NCBI RefSeq assembly: GCF_016907675.1
Contig: NZ_JAFBCJ010000001.1
Coordinates: 4,216,001-4,280,000, forward strand
From: Geodermatophilus bullaregiensis
GTDB lineage: Bacteria; Actinomycetota; Actinomycetes; Mycobacteriales; Geodermatophilaceae
DNA: 64,000 nucleotides
Direction of reading: 5' to 3'
Below the pieces are notes generated by a model that saw nothing but the letters and a program-made list of their open reading frames with translations, did not search any database and was not told where the DNA came from. A program made the position numbers and the translations under genes. Shown here piece by piece: positions 1 through 8,231 of this stretch (position 1 is the stretch's first letter; each line of letters opens with the position of its first letter).

Positions 1-2
1 CC

Positions 3-914
3 TTCGACGGCGACGCCGCGGGGCAGGCCGCCGCGATGAAGACGTTCAAGGAGGACCAGCGCTTCGTCGCGCAGACCTTCGTCGCCGTGGAGCCCGACGG
101 CCGCGACCCCTGCGAGCTGCGCCAGGAGCACGGCGACGCCGCCGTCCGCGACCTGGTGGCCCGCCGGACGCCGTTGATCGACTTCGTCCTGCGCACCACG
201 CTGGCCGACTACGACCTCGACACCGTCGAGGGCCGGGTCGCCGCGCTCGACAGGACCGCGCCGCTGCTGGCCCAGGTCAAGGACCACGCGCTGCGCCCGG
301 CCTACGCCCGCCGGCTGGCCGGGCTGATCGGCGACACCGACGAGGCCGAGGTGCTCGAGCGGGTGCGCCGCATCACCGGCGAGGGGAGCGCCCCGTCGCG
401 CTCCCGGCCGCGGGTGCCCAAGCGGACGCCGGACGACGCCGCCGTCGCCGTCGAGCGCGAGGCGGTGAAGGCGGCGCTGCAGGTGCCCGAGATCGCGGGG
501 CCCTCGTTCGACGCGGTGCCGGCCGAGGCCTACACCGACCCCGACCACGCCGCCGTCGCCGCGGCGGTGGCCGGAGCCGGGGGAGCGGCGGCCGCGCAGG
601 TGACCGGGCCGGCGTGGCTCGACGAGGTGGCCGCGCACTGCGACCGGGAGACCGCCCGGGCGATGCTCACCGCGCTCGCCGTCGAGCCGCTGCGCTCGGT
701 GGGGGAGGCCGACGCCGGCTACGTGTCGGCGGTGCTGGCCCGGCTGGAGGAGATGCACACCAACCGGCAGGTGGCGGCCATCAAGGGGCAGCTGCAGCGG
801 ATGAACCCCGTCGAGCAGGGCGACGCGTACATGCGCCTGTTCACCCAGCTGATGGCGCTCGAGCAGAAGGCCATCTCGCTGCGCAAGCGGGCGATCGGCG
901 GGCTGGGCGAGTGA
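3..914 (+). CDS. dnaG: DNA primase DnaG, 3' part (5' end outside window)
   Basis: C-terminal part of the replicative primase, which makes RNA primers at the fork and docks on DnaB helicase. The reading frame is open from base 3 and begins inside the TOPRIM domain: the first residues read FDGDAAGQAA, matching the TOPRIM DGDxAG metal-binding motif. The middle third is the TOPRIM/linker region. The last ~130 residues, ending near LMALEQKAISLRKRAIGGLGE, fit the helical DnaB-binding domain of actinobacterial primases. The catalytic N-terminus and the zinc ribbon lie upstream of the window. The stop TGA overlaps the next gene's GTG start. Identification is confident; nothing looks broken. Confidence 0.93.
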   Translation, partial: FDGDAAGQAAAMKTFKEDQRFVAQTFVAVEPDGRDPCELRQEHGDAAVRDLVARRTPLIDFVLRTTLADYDLDTVEGRVAALDRTAPLLAQVKDHALRPAYARRLAGLIGDTDEAEVLERVRRITGEGSAPSRSRPRVPKRTPDDAAVAVEREAVKAALQVPEIAGPSFDAVPAEAYTDPDHAAVAAAVAGAGGAAAAQVTGPAWLDEVAAHCDRETARAMLTALAVEPLRSVGEADAGYVSAVLARLEEMHTNRQVAAIKGQLQRMNPVEQGDAYMRLFTQLMALEQKAISLRKRAIGGLGE

Positions 915-1492
915 GGCTCGCCGATCTGCTGCGCCGCCGCCTCGCCCGCCCGCCGGAGCCGGTGCGCGCCGTCGTCCAGGCATCGGCCGACCACGACGAG
1001 CGGGTGCTGGCGTGGGGCGAGCTGGTGCGCGGGCAGGGCTGGCTGGTGGCCACCAGCCGCGGCCTGCGGGTGGTGCCGGCCGGTCTGGCGCTCGACGAGG
1101 CGGGCGCCGTGGACGTGCTGCGCTGGCACGAGGTCGGCGCGGCCCGGTGGACGGCGACCAACGACGGCGGCGGCAGCTTCGCGGTGGTCGCGCTGACCGA
1201 GGTGGAGCCCGGCGTACAGGCGCGGGAGCAGGAGCAGCGGCACGCACTCAGCGACGCCGGCGACCTGCCGGCCGTGGTGCGCCGGCGGGTCGACGAGACC
1301 GTGGTGGCCAGCCGACGCACGCCGCTGCCGAACGGCGGCGGGGTGGTGCTCGTGGCGCGGCGGGTGCCCGGTCAGGCCGCGCGCGAGTGGACGGTCGTCT
1401 TCGACGACGACGCCGACCGCGGTGACCCGGAGGCGCGCGAGGTCGCCCGCCGCAAGCTGGAGGAGGCCGTCGCGGGGGACCGGCCGGACTGA
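911..1492 (+). CDS. conserved hypothetical protein coupled to dnaG
   Basis: A 193-aa protein starting with GTG inside the dnaG stop (GTGA overlap), so it is probably translationally coupled to primase. I recognise no named domain. It is a soluble alpha/beta-looking protein without signal peptide or membrane helix. It reads like a PH-like or cupin-like small domain with repeated beta strands (WLVATSRGLRVVP, FAVVALTEVEP), followed by a helical stretch and an acidic C-terminus. From family experience, a gene of this size often follows dnaG in actinobacteria, but no role is known to me. The stop codon sits in the loop of a strong hairpin terminator. Confidence 0.75.
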   Translation: MRLADLLRRRLARPPEPVRAVVQASADHDERVLAWGELVRGQGWLVATSRGLRVVPAGLALDEAGAVDVLRWHEVGAARWTATNDGGGSFAVVALTEVEPGVQAREQEQRHALSDAGDLPAVVRRRVDETVVASRRTPLPNGGGVVLVARRVPGQAAREWTVVFDDDADRGDPEAREVARRKLEEAVAGDRPD

Positions 1493-1506
1493 CGTCGTCC
1501 GGCCGG
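1480..1506. terminator. bidirectional hairpin terminator
   Basis: A perfect 10-bp inverted repeat (CCGGCCGGAC / GTCCGGCCGG) with a 7-nt loop lies exactly between two convergent genes. The TGA of the forward gene is in the loop and the reverse gene ends 12 bp later. There is no U-tract, as is common for actinobacterial terminators. Confidence 0.7.
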
Positions 1507-1517
1507 CCCCGGCGTGG

Positions 1518-1835
1518 TCAGGCGATCGGCGGCGGGTCGACCGGCAGGGCGGTGACGTCGGGCGAGCTGGTGGCCGTGGCCGGCGGCGTCGTCGTGGTGC
1601 CGGTGCTGCGCGCCGACGTGCTCGACTCGGGCGTCGTGTCGCGGCCCATCTTGGACTTCACCGAGCTGACCGCGTCGTCGGCGCGGGCCTGTGCCATGCC
1701 GGCCAGGCCCTGCAGCTGCGGGTTGTCCTTGGCGTCGGACCACATCCGCAAGATCTGCTCGTAGCGCTCGCGGCCGGCCCTGGCGCCGAGCACGTAGCCG
1801 GCACCGAAGCCGACGAGGAAGGAGAACTTGGCCAC
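1518..1835 (-). CDS. small YtxH-like membrane-anchored protein
   Basis: A 105-aa protein. The start chosen is GTG at 1835 because GGAGG lies about 7 bases upstream and the protein then begins VAKFSFLVGFGAGYVLGAR, a short glycine-rich membrane-associated segment. The longer upstream extension has no such support. After the hydrophobic segment comes the motif AGRERYEQI and a helical region, then a low-complexity Ser/Thr/Pro tail. The pattern resembles YtxH-type actinobacterial proteins (gas-vesicle/stress-related by family name only). It is convergent with the dnaG-linked gene. The exact role is unknown. Confidence 0.7.
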   Translation of the reverse strand: MAKFSFLVGFGAGYVLGARAGRERYEQILRMWSDAKDNPQLQGLAGMAQARADDAVSSVKSKMGRDTTPESSTSARSTGTTTTPPATATSSPDVTALPVDPPPIA

Positions 1836-1975
1836 GGGGGGACCTCCGGGTTGGTGAGCGGACACCGAGCGGGTGATCACGCTACGGCCGCACGCGGCGC
1901 CCCGCGACGGGAGCCTGCGCGGGACGTCCGGACCCGTGCGGTACTCTCGACGGGCGCGCGGGTCGTACCCGCCCG

Positions 1976-2048
1976 TCCCCCGTAGCTCAATTGGCAGAGC
2001 ATGCGACTGTTAATCGCAGGGTTATTGGTTCGAGTCCAATCGGGGGAG
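1976..2048 (+). tRNA. tRNA-Asn (anticodon GTT)
   Basis: A 73-nt cloverleaf. The 7-bp acceptor TCCCCCG pairs with CGGGGGA, followed by discriminator G. The D-arm contains AGCTCAATTGGCAGAGC. The anticodon loop CTGTTAA gives GTT (Asn). The T-arm is ATTGG-TTCGAGT-CCAAT. CCA is not encoded. The 3' half is the attachment site of the integrated element that follows. Confidence 0.95.
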
Positions 2049-2050
2049 CA
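2014..2050 (+). repeat. attL (direct repeat, tRNA-Asn 3' end)
   Basis: A 37-bp sequence from the anticodon-stem 3' side through the tRNA end. It is identical to 12269-12305 and in the same orientation. With the flanking 8 bp (2052-2059 versus 12307-12314) the match is 45 of 46. Confidence 0.88.
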
Positions 2051-2172
2051 TCACCGCAGGTCAAACCATTGAGCGCCTCGTCGCACGGGCCGCCACGACG
2101 AACAGACGACGAAGATTCGTCGCGCCCAAGCCCTTGCTCGATTCCCCGGATCGCTTCCGCGAGCGTCGCTGA

Positions 2173-3318
2173 TCAGCGACGGCGCTCAAGCGCCGTGGCC
2201 GCCTCTGGGGCGGCCAGGCCCCGGCCCATCTAGACGTCCTGGGTCAGGCTCGGCCGGTTGTGGCCGAGGTGGTCGGCGATCTGGCGGGCCGACAGCCCCG
2301 CCTCGTCGAGCCGCGTCGCCACCGTCTTGCGGAAGACGTGCGAGGTCACCCAGTCGAAGCCGGCCCGGTCGAGGGCCTGGCGCAGGTTGCTGCTGGTGTT
2401 GTGCGGATCCCGCAGCCGGCCGGTCGGGCTGTGGAAGACCACCGCCGAGCCGTCCGCCGCTGGCACCCACGCCTGGCGGTGGCGGAGCAGGTCCACGATG
2501 AAGGTCGGCAGGGCGATCGTGCGCCGGCCGGCGGTGGTCTTCGGAGCCTCTTGGATGGCCAGCCCGCGGCCGGGCACGCGGATCAGCGTCGCCTCGACGC
2601 GCAGCGTCGCCGCATCCAGGTCGACGGCGGCCCAGCGGACCGCGCACGCCTCGCCGATGCGCACGCCGGTGCCGAGCATGAACTCGATCAGGTCCGGGAG
2701 GTCGAGCCTGGCCGCCTCCTCGTCGGCGCCGAGCCGCTCCCGCAGCTGGCGCACCTCGTCGACCGTCAAGGCGCGCGGTCCCGCCGCAGGCCGGCGGTGG
2801 GACCGGCGGGACGCGACCTCGCGCACCGGGTTGGTTGGCAGCGCTCCGCGACGAACGGCCTCCGCGAGGATGCCGGACAGCACGGACCGCGTGGACTTGG
2901 CGGCGCCAGCGCCGTGGCTCGTGCGGACGGCGGTCAGCAGCCGGTCGACGGAGGACACGGTGATCTCCCGCAGCCGGAGCTGACCGATGCCCGGGAGGAC
3001 GTAGTTCTGGACGGCGAAGCGGTACAGCCGCTTGGTGCCGGCGGCCAGGTCGCTGTCGTCGACCTCCAAGAGCGACGCGGTCGCCACGGTTGCGAGTCGG
3101 CTGTCCGCGCTCTTGCCCTCGTCCGGGGCGCTGTCCCGGTCGCGCAGCGCGGCCCGCAGGCGGCGCTCCGCCTCGGCCTTGGTCCGCCCGAAGCGGGTGA
3201 CCGACCGGCGGCGGCCGTCGAAGTCGCGGAAGCTGACCTGTGCCCGAATCCGGCCCTTGCCCAGGGCGAGGAAGTTGACCTTGCCGAAGGTCCCCACGGC
3301 CAGCGGCGGCCTCGGCAT
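2173..3318 (-). pseudogene. tyrosine integrase with amber codon at the catalytic Tyr
   Basis: A phage-type tyrosine recombinase: an N-terminal Arm/SAM-like DNA-binding region (RFGRTKAEAERRLRAALRDR) and a C-terminal catalytic domain with the first catalytic Arg in GTGVRIGEACAVRW, HVFRK (HxxR) and LGHNR. The frame then reads ..SLTQDV-TAG. After the TAG the same frame continues MGRGLAAPEAATALERRR to a TGA at 2173-2175. That continuation is the normal tail of this family. The related remnant at 12545 reads SLTQDVYLGRG, with Tyr at the matching position. So the nucleophile codon appears to have changed TAC to TAG. The open product is 362 aa; full length would be 381. Without Tyr it should bind but not cut DNA. 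Confidence 0.85.
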
Positions 3319-3477
3319 GTCTCGTCCCCTCGGCGTCGGACCCAGGTTCGGGCGGCGTGCGGATGACCTGGATTCGTCAGCCTGCGGTCGCGCAGCTCAC
3401 CGTGGTGGAGCCAGGGAGGATCTGGGGACGGCGTCGAGGCTGTGGATGACGCCGCGCCGGGACTGTTACTCGGGTGG

Positions 3478-3702
3478 TCAGCTCTGAAGCGGGTCGACCG
3501 CCTGAGCGGTGCGTTGGTCCTCGACCCACCGGTCGAGGTCGTCGCGGCGGTACAGCACGCGCCGACCCAGGCGGAATCCGGCGGGCCCGATGCCGAGATG
3601 CCGCCAATAGCGCAATGTGGCCACGGGTGTGCGGAGAACGGCGGCCGCCTCGGTGAGGGTCAGCAGCGCTGTTACAGATGCGTCTCGCGAGTTGTCGGTC
3701 AT
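3478..3702 (-). CDS. excisionase-like MerR/AlpA-type HTH protein
   Basis: A 74-aa protein dominated by one winged helix-turn-helix: LTLTEAAAVLRTPVATLRYWRH, then the wing GRRVLYRRDDLDRWVE. This is the usual layout of helix_turn_helix_17 excisionase or AlpA-like proteins beside tRNA-inserted integrases. The start is ATG at 3702; an upstream ATG at 3726 is less likely. It is encoded upstream of the integrase on the same strand, with a 159-bp gap that holds no gene. The expected role is directionality factor or regulator of the element. Identification as an HTH protein is firm; excisionase function is inferred from context. Confidence 0.75.
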   Translation of the reverse strand: MTDNSRDASVTALLTLTEAAAVLRTPVATLRYWRHLGIGPAGFRLGRRVLYRRDDLDRWVEDQRTAQAVDPLQS

Positions 3703-3917
3703 GGCCAGGCCCTCCGGCGTCAGCAACGTTCAGCTCACGGTTGCCGACGGGTCGCCGGTACTTCTCCTGTGCCAGGCGCGGACTTCTGCAGGTGAGGGGG
3801 GAGGGTGGCCGCCTGCTCGGCGAAGTCTCCAGACTTTCTCCTGCTTCGCTGTCTCGAGGAGTCCTGCAGCGTGGCCGAACCGCCTGCGCTCCTCCTGTCG
3901 GCTCGTCTTGCGCTGAG

Positions 3918-4444
3918 CTACGGCAGGAGCTGCTCGGATGCTCCTCCGGTGGCGGGCAGCTCGAGGCCGAGCTCGTCAGCGACGCGCAGGGCGATCACCG
4001 CCATTGGCAGGTCGAGGCGTTCCGCGGCGGCGCGGCAGTAGAGGAGGACCGCCGAGACTGCGTAAGTCCAAAGCCGTGGCTGCCACGTGCCGGCCTCCAT
4101 CAGCAGTTCGGGATGCAGTCCGCCTCGCATGCAAGCGGCCGCGTAGATGGCGTACTGCGTCCGGCGGCGCACGGTGCGGCCGTCGAGCAGGTAGTCGGAC
4201 AGGTAGCGATCCGTCAGCCGTCGTACTCCAGCCGCTCGCTCCCCGGCGGGCAGGCCAGCCCGAGCGCCGCCGCTGCCACCTCGAGCAGCGCGACGTCCGG
4301 AGTGAAGTGGCCGCGGACGTCGTACGGCCGGACCGACAGCATGAGCTCGAAGGCGTCGTCGTTCCCGCCGGCGAGCTCGGACAGGATCGCGGTCTGCGCT
4401 TTGCGGTGCAGGGCGTCCGGGTCCTCGCCTTGTCGCTTGGCCAT
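3918..4444 (-). pseudogene. unknown element protein, frameshifted at ~4215
   Basis: Two adjacent reading frames look like one protein. The first starts ATG 4444 (MAKRQGEDPDALHRKAQ..) and stops at 4214 after ..RLEYDG. The second runs on immediately in another frame (LTDRYLSDYLLDGRTVRRR..) to a TAG at 3918, and has no ATG or GTG at its junction. Restoring one G at about 4215 would join them into a helical, soluble protein of about 175 aa. I recognise no domain. An alternative is two genes, the second starting at an internal GTG. The 191 bp between this gene and the HTH gene show nothing I can name. Confidence 0.5.
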
Positions 4445-4975
4445 GGCGCGATCGTCTCTCCCGCGCCGCACCGCAGCCACTCTCCAGGAGCCGATGGCCA
4501 ACACCCGGCAGCGACCGACCCCCGAGTGTCCCGTAAAGGCCCGCGTCGGCTCGGCACCTCCACCAGGCTCTACTGGAGCTTCCAAAATCACGAGCCGACA
4601 CACCTTATGCATCCAGGACTGCGCAATCCGTTGCGACGAGTAGCCGACGACGGGGCGACAGATGTGCGGCCGGCTGTCGAAGGGCATGCTGCGCGGGCGT
4701 CACCGGCGCGCGCTACCCCTCGCACCGGATCGGTGCACTCTCGGCGGGGCGTGCTGCGCGGCCAGGGGGCACTGCCGTCTAGCAGGGCCGGGAGTTACGT
4801 CGCGTGCGAGGGCAGTGGCGCACCGGTCGGGGGTGACGTCGGGCCGGTCGGGTCGTTACCGCCCCCGTCACCAACGTCACCCCCGTCGGCCTCCCGCTCC
4901 ACGACACCTGTCCCGACGTCACCGTCGATGCCGGTGCCCTACAGGAGCAAATAGGGGAGCTCCGCCTCTGGAGAA
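4445..4975. other. non-coding stretch with large inverted repeat
   Basis: About 530 bp without a believable gene. It contains a perfect 12-bp inverted repeat (CGGGGGTGACGT at 4828-4839 and ACGTCACCCCCG at 4874-4885, 34-nt spacer). Further GACGTC/ACGTCACC words lie nearby (to ~4925). It could be a terminator, an operator cluster or a transfer/replication site of the element. Confidence 0.5.
4828..4885. repeat. 12-bp inverted repeat, 34-nt spacer
   Basis: CGGGGGTGACGT and its exact complement flank a GC-rich spacer. The half-sites contain TGACGT, and a related GACGTCACC lies at ~4915. No gene covers it. Confidence 0.6.
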
Positions 4976-5464
4976 TCAGGGGAGGTCAGGTGCGCCGCTC
5001 CAGTGGGCCCGCCGCCGGTAGGACCGCAGGACCGGGTCCAGTGCCCGGCCGAGGGCGGGCAGGTCCCGGTCGTAGACGCGGTCGTCATCCAATTGACCGG
5101 CGAGCTCGCCGAGCAACCGCGGCCAGTCCCGACGGGTCGGCTCGAGGGGTAACCGGATCTCGACCCGCCGCTCGACCACCTGCACTGCCGTCCGGCCGGA
5201 GTTCGCCGCGCGGCTCTGCTCCCAGGCCCGGTGCCGGCAGGCGGCCGAGCACCACTTCGGTATCGGGCCGCGCCGGCGCGGGGTGATCGGTCCGCCGCAC
5301 CATCCGCAGGTCGTCGCGGCCATGCGGCGTTCGGGCCCGTCCGCCGCAGGGCCGGCCTGGTCCGGACGGGGGCGCTTCACTGCGGTCTGCTGGTGGCGCT
5401 GACGGCGCTGTTGCTCAGCTGCCCGCCGTCGTGCCCGGTATTCGGGGGTGCCGCTCGTACCCAT
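4976..5464 (-). CDS. hypothetical protein with Cys4 zinc ribbon
   Basis: A 162-aa basic protein starting at ATG 5464. The N-terminal 50 residues are Arg/Gln-rich and probably helical (RARRRAAEQQRRQRHQQ). Next come two Cys pairs, CGWCG and WCSAAC, separated by a Pro/Arg-rich loop, followed by RHRAWEQ; this is a typical treble-clef/zinc-ribbon arrangement for nucleic-acid binding. The C-terminal third is acidic (LAGQLDDDRVYDRDLPALGRALDP). Genes of this look are common on actinobacterial mobile elements. The specific function is unknown. Confidence 0.65.
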   Translation of the reverse strand: MGTSGTPEYRARRRAAEQQRRQRHQQTAVKRPRPDQAGPAADGPERRMAATTCGWCGGPITPRRRGPIPKWCSAACRHRAWEQSRAANSGRTAVQVVERRVEIRLPLEPTRRDWPRLLGELAGQLDDDRVYDRDLPALGRALDPVLRSYRRRAHWSGAPDLP

Positions 5465-5553
5465 GGCCTGAAGTGTGCTGGCAGTTCTCCGGTAACCCGT
5501 CACCACGAGTTCCCGAACCCGAGATGCAAGACGTGTAACGGTTGCGATCTTGA

Positions 5554-5748
5554 TCGCTGCCCTTGGCGATGAGAATGCTGTAGAGGTCCGGCGACGTCGT
5601 GTCACATTGGTGCGAGTGAGCCCGTAGATGTGTATGGCGCGGGGCCCTCGGGTGCCCCTTGATTGCTGCCCCGAGCGCGTGGGTCTGTGTCCTGGCAGAG
5701 GGCCCTCCGGACGACACCCCATCGGTGGCGATGCAGGGGAGGGTCGAC
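5554..5748 (+). ncRNA. candidate bridge RNA region of the IS110 element
   Basis: This is the non-coding left end between the proposed core and the transposase start. In the IS110 group, this interval encodes the bridge RNA whose two loops pair with target and donor. Potential stems are visible: CTCGGG...CCCGAG around 5648-5676 and GAGGGCCCTC near 5698. Coding in this interval is unconvincing. Assignment rests on family knowledge and position only. Confidence 0.35.
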
Positions 5749-6978
5749 ATGGAGGTCGTTTACGAGCGGGTCGCCGGGCTGGACATCGGCAAGGCGACGT
5801 TGACCGTCTGCGTGCGCACGCCGGGCCCGCGGGGCCGGCGCAGTGAGACGCGGACGTTTCCCACCACCACCCGCGCGCTGGAGGTGATGCGGGACTGGCT
5901 GGTCGAGCGCGGGGTGACGATCGCGGCGATGGAGTCGACCTCGACGTACTGGAAGCCGGCGTTCTACTGCCTGGAGGAGGTGCTGGAGGTCTGGCTGTGC
6001 AACGCCGCGCACATCAAGGCAGTGCGCCGGCCCAAGACCGACGTCCGCGACGCGGAGTGGATCGCCCAGCTGCTGGAGGTCGGGCTGATCCGCCCGTCGT
6101 TCGTGCCCCCGCCGGAGATCCGCCGGCTGCGGATGCTGACCCGCTACCGGGTGCAGCTGATGGGCGACCGCACCCGGGAGGTGACCCGGCTGGAGCTGAT
6201 GCTGGAGGACGCCAGCATCAAGCTGTCCTCGGTGGCGGCCAGCCTGACCAGCGTCTCGGCCCGGGCCATGCTGACCGCGATGATCGCCGGCGAGCGGGAT
6301 CCGCAGGTGCTCGCGCAGCTGGCGAAGGGCAAGATGCGGATCAAGATCCCGCAGCTGGTGGAGGCGCTGACCGGGCACTTCACCGAGGAACACGCCCGGC
6401 TGGCGCGCACCATGCTGCGCCGGCTGGAACTGATCGAGACCGCGCTCACCGAACTCGACGCGGTGATCGACCAGGCCTGCCGGCCCTGGGCGCACCAGCT
6501 GGAACTGCTGCAGACCATTCCCGGAGTGGGGCCGAAGGTGGCCCAGGTGATCCTGGCCGAGACCGGCGGGGACATGTCCCGCTTTCCCTCCGCGGCGCAT
6601 CTGGCCTCCTGGGCCGGGCTGGCGCCGGGGGTCTTCGAGTCGGCCGGCAAGCGCCGCCAGCCCGAGGCGCAGCACGGCAACAAGTGGCTGACCGCGATGC
6701 TGGTCGAGGCCGCCGGCTCGGTCGGGCGGATGAAAGGCCGCAACTACCTGTCGGCTCAGTTCGCCCGGCTGACGGCCCGCCGCGGCATGGGCCGGGCGGC
6801 GGTCGCGGTCGCCCACTCCATCCTGGTCTCGGCCTACTACATCCTCTCCCGCGACGAGCCCTACTCCGACCTGGGCGCGGACTGGCTGGCCCGCCGTCAC
6901 GACCAGGCGCACGCCCGCCGGCTGGTCGCCCAACTGGAGCGCCTCGGTCACACCGTGGTCCTCGACCCGGCCGCCTGA
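5749..6978 (+). CDS. IS110-family transposase (DEDD recombinase)
   Basis: A 409-aa transposase from ATG 5749 (an upstream ATG at 5731 would add six residues). The N-terminal RuvC-like DEDD domain shows the first Asp in GLDIGKATL, Glu in MESTSTYWK, and Asp residues in KTDVRDAEW. A helical linker follows (residues ~110-260). The C-terminal Transposase_20 domain has IPGVGPKVAQVIL and LASWAGLAPG, with the catalytic-Ser region, then GNKWLTAMLVEAA. The full length is normal for the family and there are no internal stops, so it may be active. It sits between the element's zinc-ribbon gene and its efflux cargo. Confidence 0.9.
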   Translation: MEVVYERVAGLDIGKATLTVCVRTPGPRGRRSETRTFPTTTRALEVMRDWLVERGVTIAAMESTSTYWKPAFYCLEEVLEVWLCNAAHIKAVRRPKTDVRDAEWIAQLLEVGLIRPSFVPPPEIRRLRMLTRYRVQLMGDRTREVTRLELMLEDASIKLSSVAASLTSVSARAMLTAMIAGERDPQVLAQLAKGKMRIKIPQLVEALTGHFTEEHARLARTMLRRLELIETALTELDAVIDQACRPWAHQLELLQTIPGVGPKVAQVILAETGGDMSRFPSAAHLASWAGLAPGVFESAGKRRQPEAQHGNKWLTAMLVEAAGSVGRMKGRNYLSAQFARLTARRGMGRAAVAVAHSILVSAYYILSRDEPYSDLGADWLARRHDQAHARRLVAQLERLGHTVVLDPAA

Positions 6979-7362
6979 CCCGACTGCACAAGGACTGCAA
7001 GGACGGGCTTCGCCCGCCCCGCGCTGACGCGCGCCTGCAACTCACCTATTCACGGGTCTGTGTGGCAGTTGATCTTGACGCTTCTCCGGTGCTCGAACAG
7101 GCGAGGCCAAGCCGCATGGGGATCCAATCGGGGCCGTGGAGAGTGTCTTGCTCGGGGTGCTGGTCGGCGCAACGTGCCGGCGCACCGAGGGTCGCGGTCC
7201 GGTGGTCGACGGTGCGGCCAGGCGCTCCGCCGGATCGGGGGCCGTCCCGGGCTCCGCGTTCGCCCGTGACTCTGGTCCCAATTGCGCCGCGATCGCTGTC
7301 CAACGATCCGGCGTGGCGCTGACCTGCTCGCGGCGGGACCGCGCCGGCACCCCGGGGTCGGG
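6979..7362. other. IS right end and gene-free spacer
   Basis: From 6979 to 7078 this is the presumed IS110 right end, with a short CGGGC-TTC-GCCCG hairpin at 7004-7016 and the GATCTTGA repeat. From 7079 to 7362 I see no supported gene. Open frames there lack start signals and recognisable domains. Confidence 0.5.
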
Positions 7363-8076
7363 TCAGGCGGTCGTGGCCCTCAACTGCGGGTAGACCTTTT
7401 CCACCGGGAGACTGAGTCCGGCCTTGGCCCGAACAGAGCCTTCGTCGGCGAGGACCTCGTACTGTCCGGCCTCGACGGCGTCGAAGACGGTGCGCACGAG
7501 GTCCGCAGGCTGCGTCTTCGGCTCGGGCGCGTGCGCCGCCATGGGAGTGTCGACGTAGCCGACGTGGACGCCGACCACGTGCACGCCGTGCGGGGCGAGT
7601 TCCAGGCGCAGCGAGTTGGTCGCCGACCACAGCGCCGCCTTGGTGGCGCTATAGATCCCGGCGACGGCGTACCAGCTCAGCAGCGAGTGCACGTGGACGA
7701 GGGTCGACTCGTCCTTGCTCGTCAGGATCGGGGCGAAGGCGCGGGCCAGGAACAGCGGGCCGAGGAAGTTGGTCTCGACGCTGGTGCGGATTTCCTCGTC
7801 GGTCTGGGTGAGGATCCGGGGGCTGGACGTGGAGACGCCCGCGTTGTTGATCAGAACGGTCACGTCCGGGGCGACGTCGGCGGCGGCCTGGATGGACGCG
7901 GGACTCGTGACGTCGAGGGGCAGCGGCACGATGCGATCGTCGTCCCAGGTGCGGGGGCTGCGGGCGGTGGCGAAGACCTTCGCGGCACCATGCTCCAGGG
8001 CTTGGTGGACGAAATGGGTTCCGATGCCGCCGTTGGCTCCGGTGACGAGGACGACGGCTCCGTTGAGTGAGGGCAT
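7363..8076 (-). CDS. short-chain dehydrogenase/reductase
   Basis: A 237-aa NAD(P)-dependent SDR of the classical type. The Rossmann glycine motif TGANGGIG is at residues ~12-19, NNAG at ~86, the catalytic Ser in HSLLSW, and YSATKAAL carries the Tyr-x3-Lys pair. It starts at ATG 8076 with AGGAAG 6-8 bases upstream. The substrate cannot be read from sequence. The next gene upstream on the same strand is an MDR-type oxidoreductase, so the pair may reduce aldehydes or quinones together. The 155 bp between them hold no gene. Confidence 0.88.
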   Translation of the reverse strand: MPSLNGAVVLVTGANGGIGTHFVHQALEHGAAKVFATARSPRTWDDDRIVPLPLDVTSPASIQAAADVAPDVTVLINNAGVSTSSPRILTQTDEEIRTSVETNFLGPLFLARAFAPILTSKDESTLVHVHSLLSWYAVAGIYSATKAALWSATNSLRLELAPHGVHVVGVHVGYVDTPMAAHAPEPKTQPADLVRTVFDAVEAGQYEVLADEGSVRAKAGLSLPVEKVYPQLRATTA

Positions 8077-8231
8077 GGGTCGCTTCCTGTGTGGGGCGGG
8101 GCTTGCAGAAAGCTGTGCGCGTCGTGGGGTGATCGGCGGCGGTCCCGACCTCGCCGGTAGGCGCGCCGTCTCGAGCGGTGTCGAGGTCGTCCTCCGGAGG
8201 ATGCACGCGCTGCGGAGCGGGACGCCCTCGC

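Larger units (their letters stand above)
5546..7078 (+). mobile_element. IS110-family insertion sequence (proposed limits)
   Basis: The transposase gene is flanked by an 8-bp direct repeat GATCTTGA (5546-5553 and 7071-7078). IS110 elements lack inverted repeats and have a short core with a central CT at both ends; this repeat contains CT and has similar flanks (TTGcGATCTTGA / TTGATCTTGA). About 195 nt of non-coding DNA precede the transposase, the usual place of the bridge RNA in the IS110 group. The limits are inferred and not verified against an empty site. A short hairpin (7004-7016) follows the gene. Confidence 0.55.
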
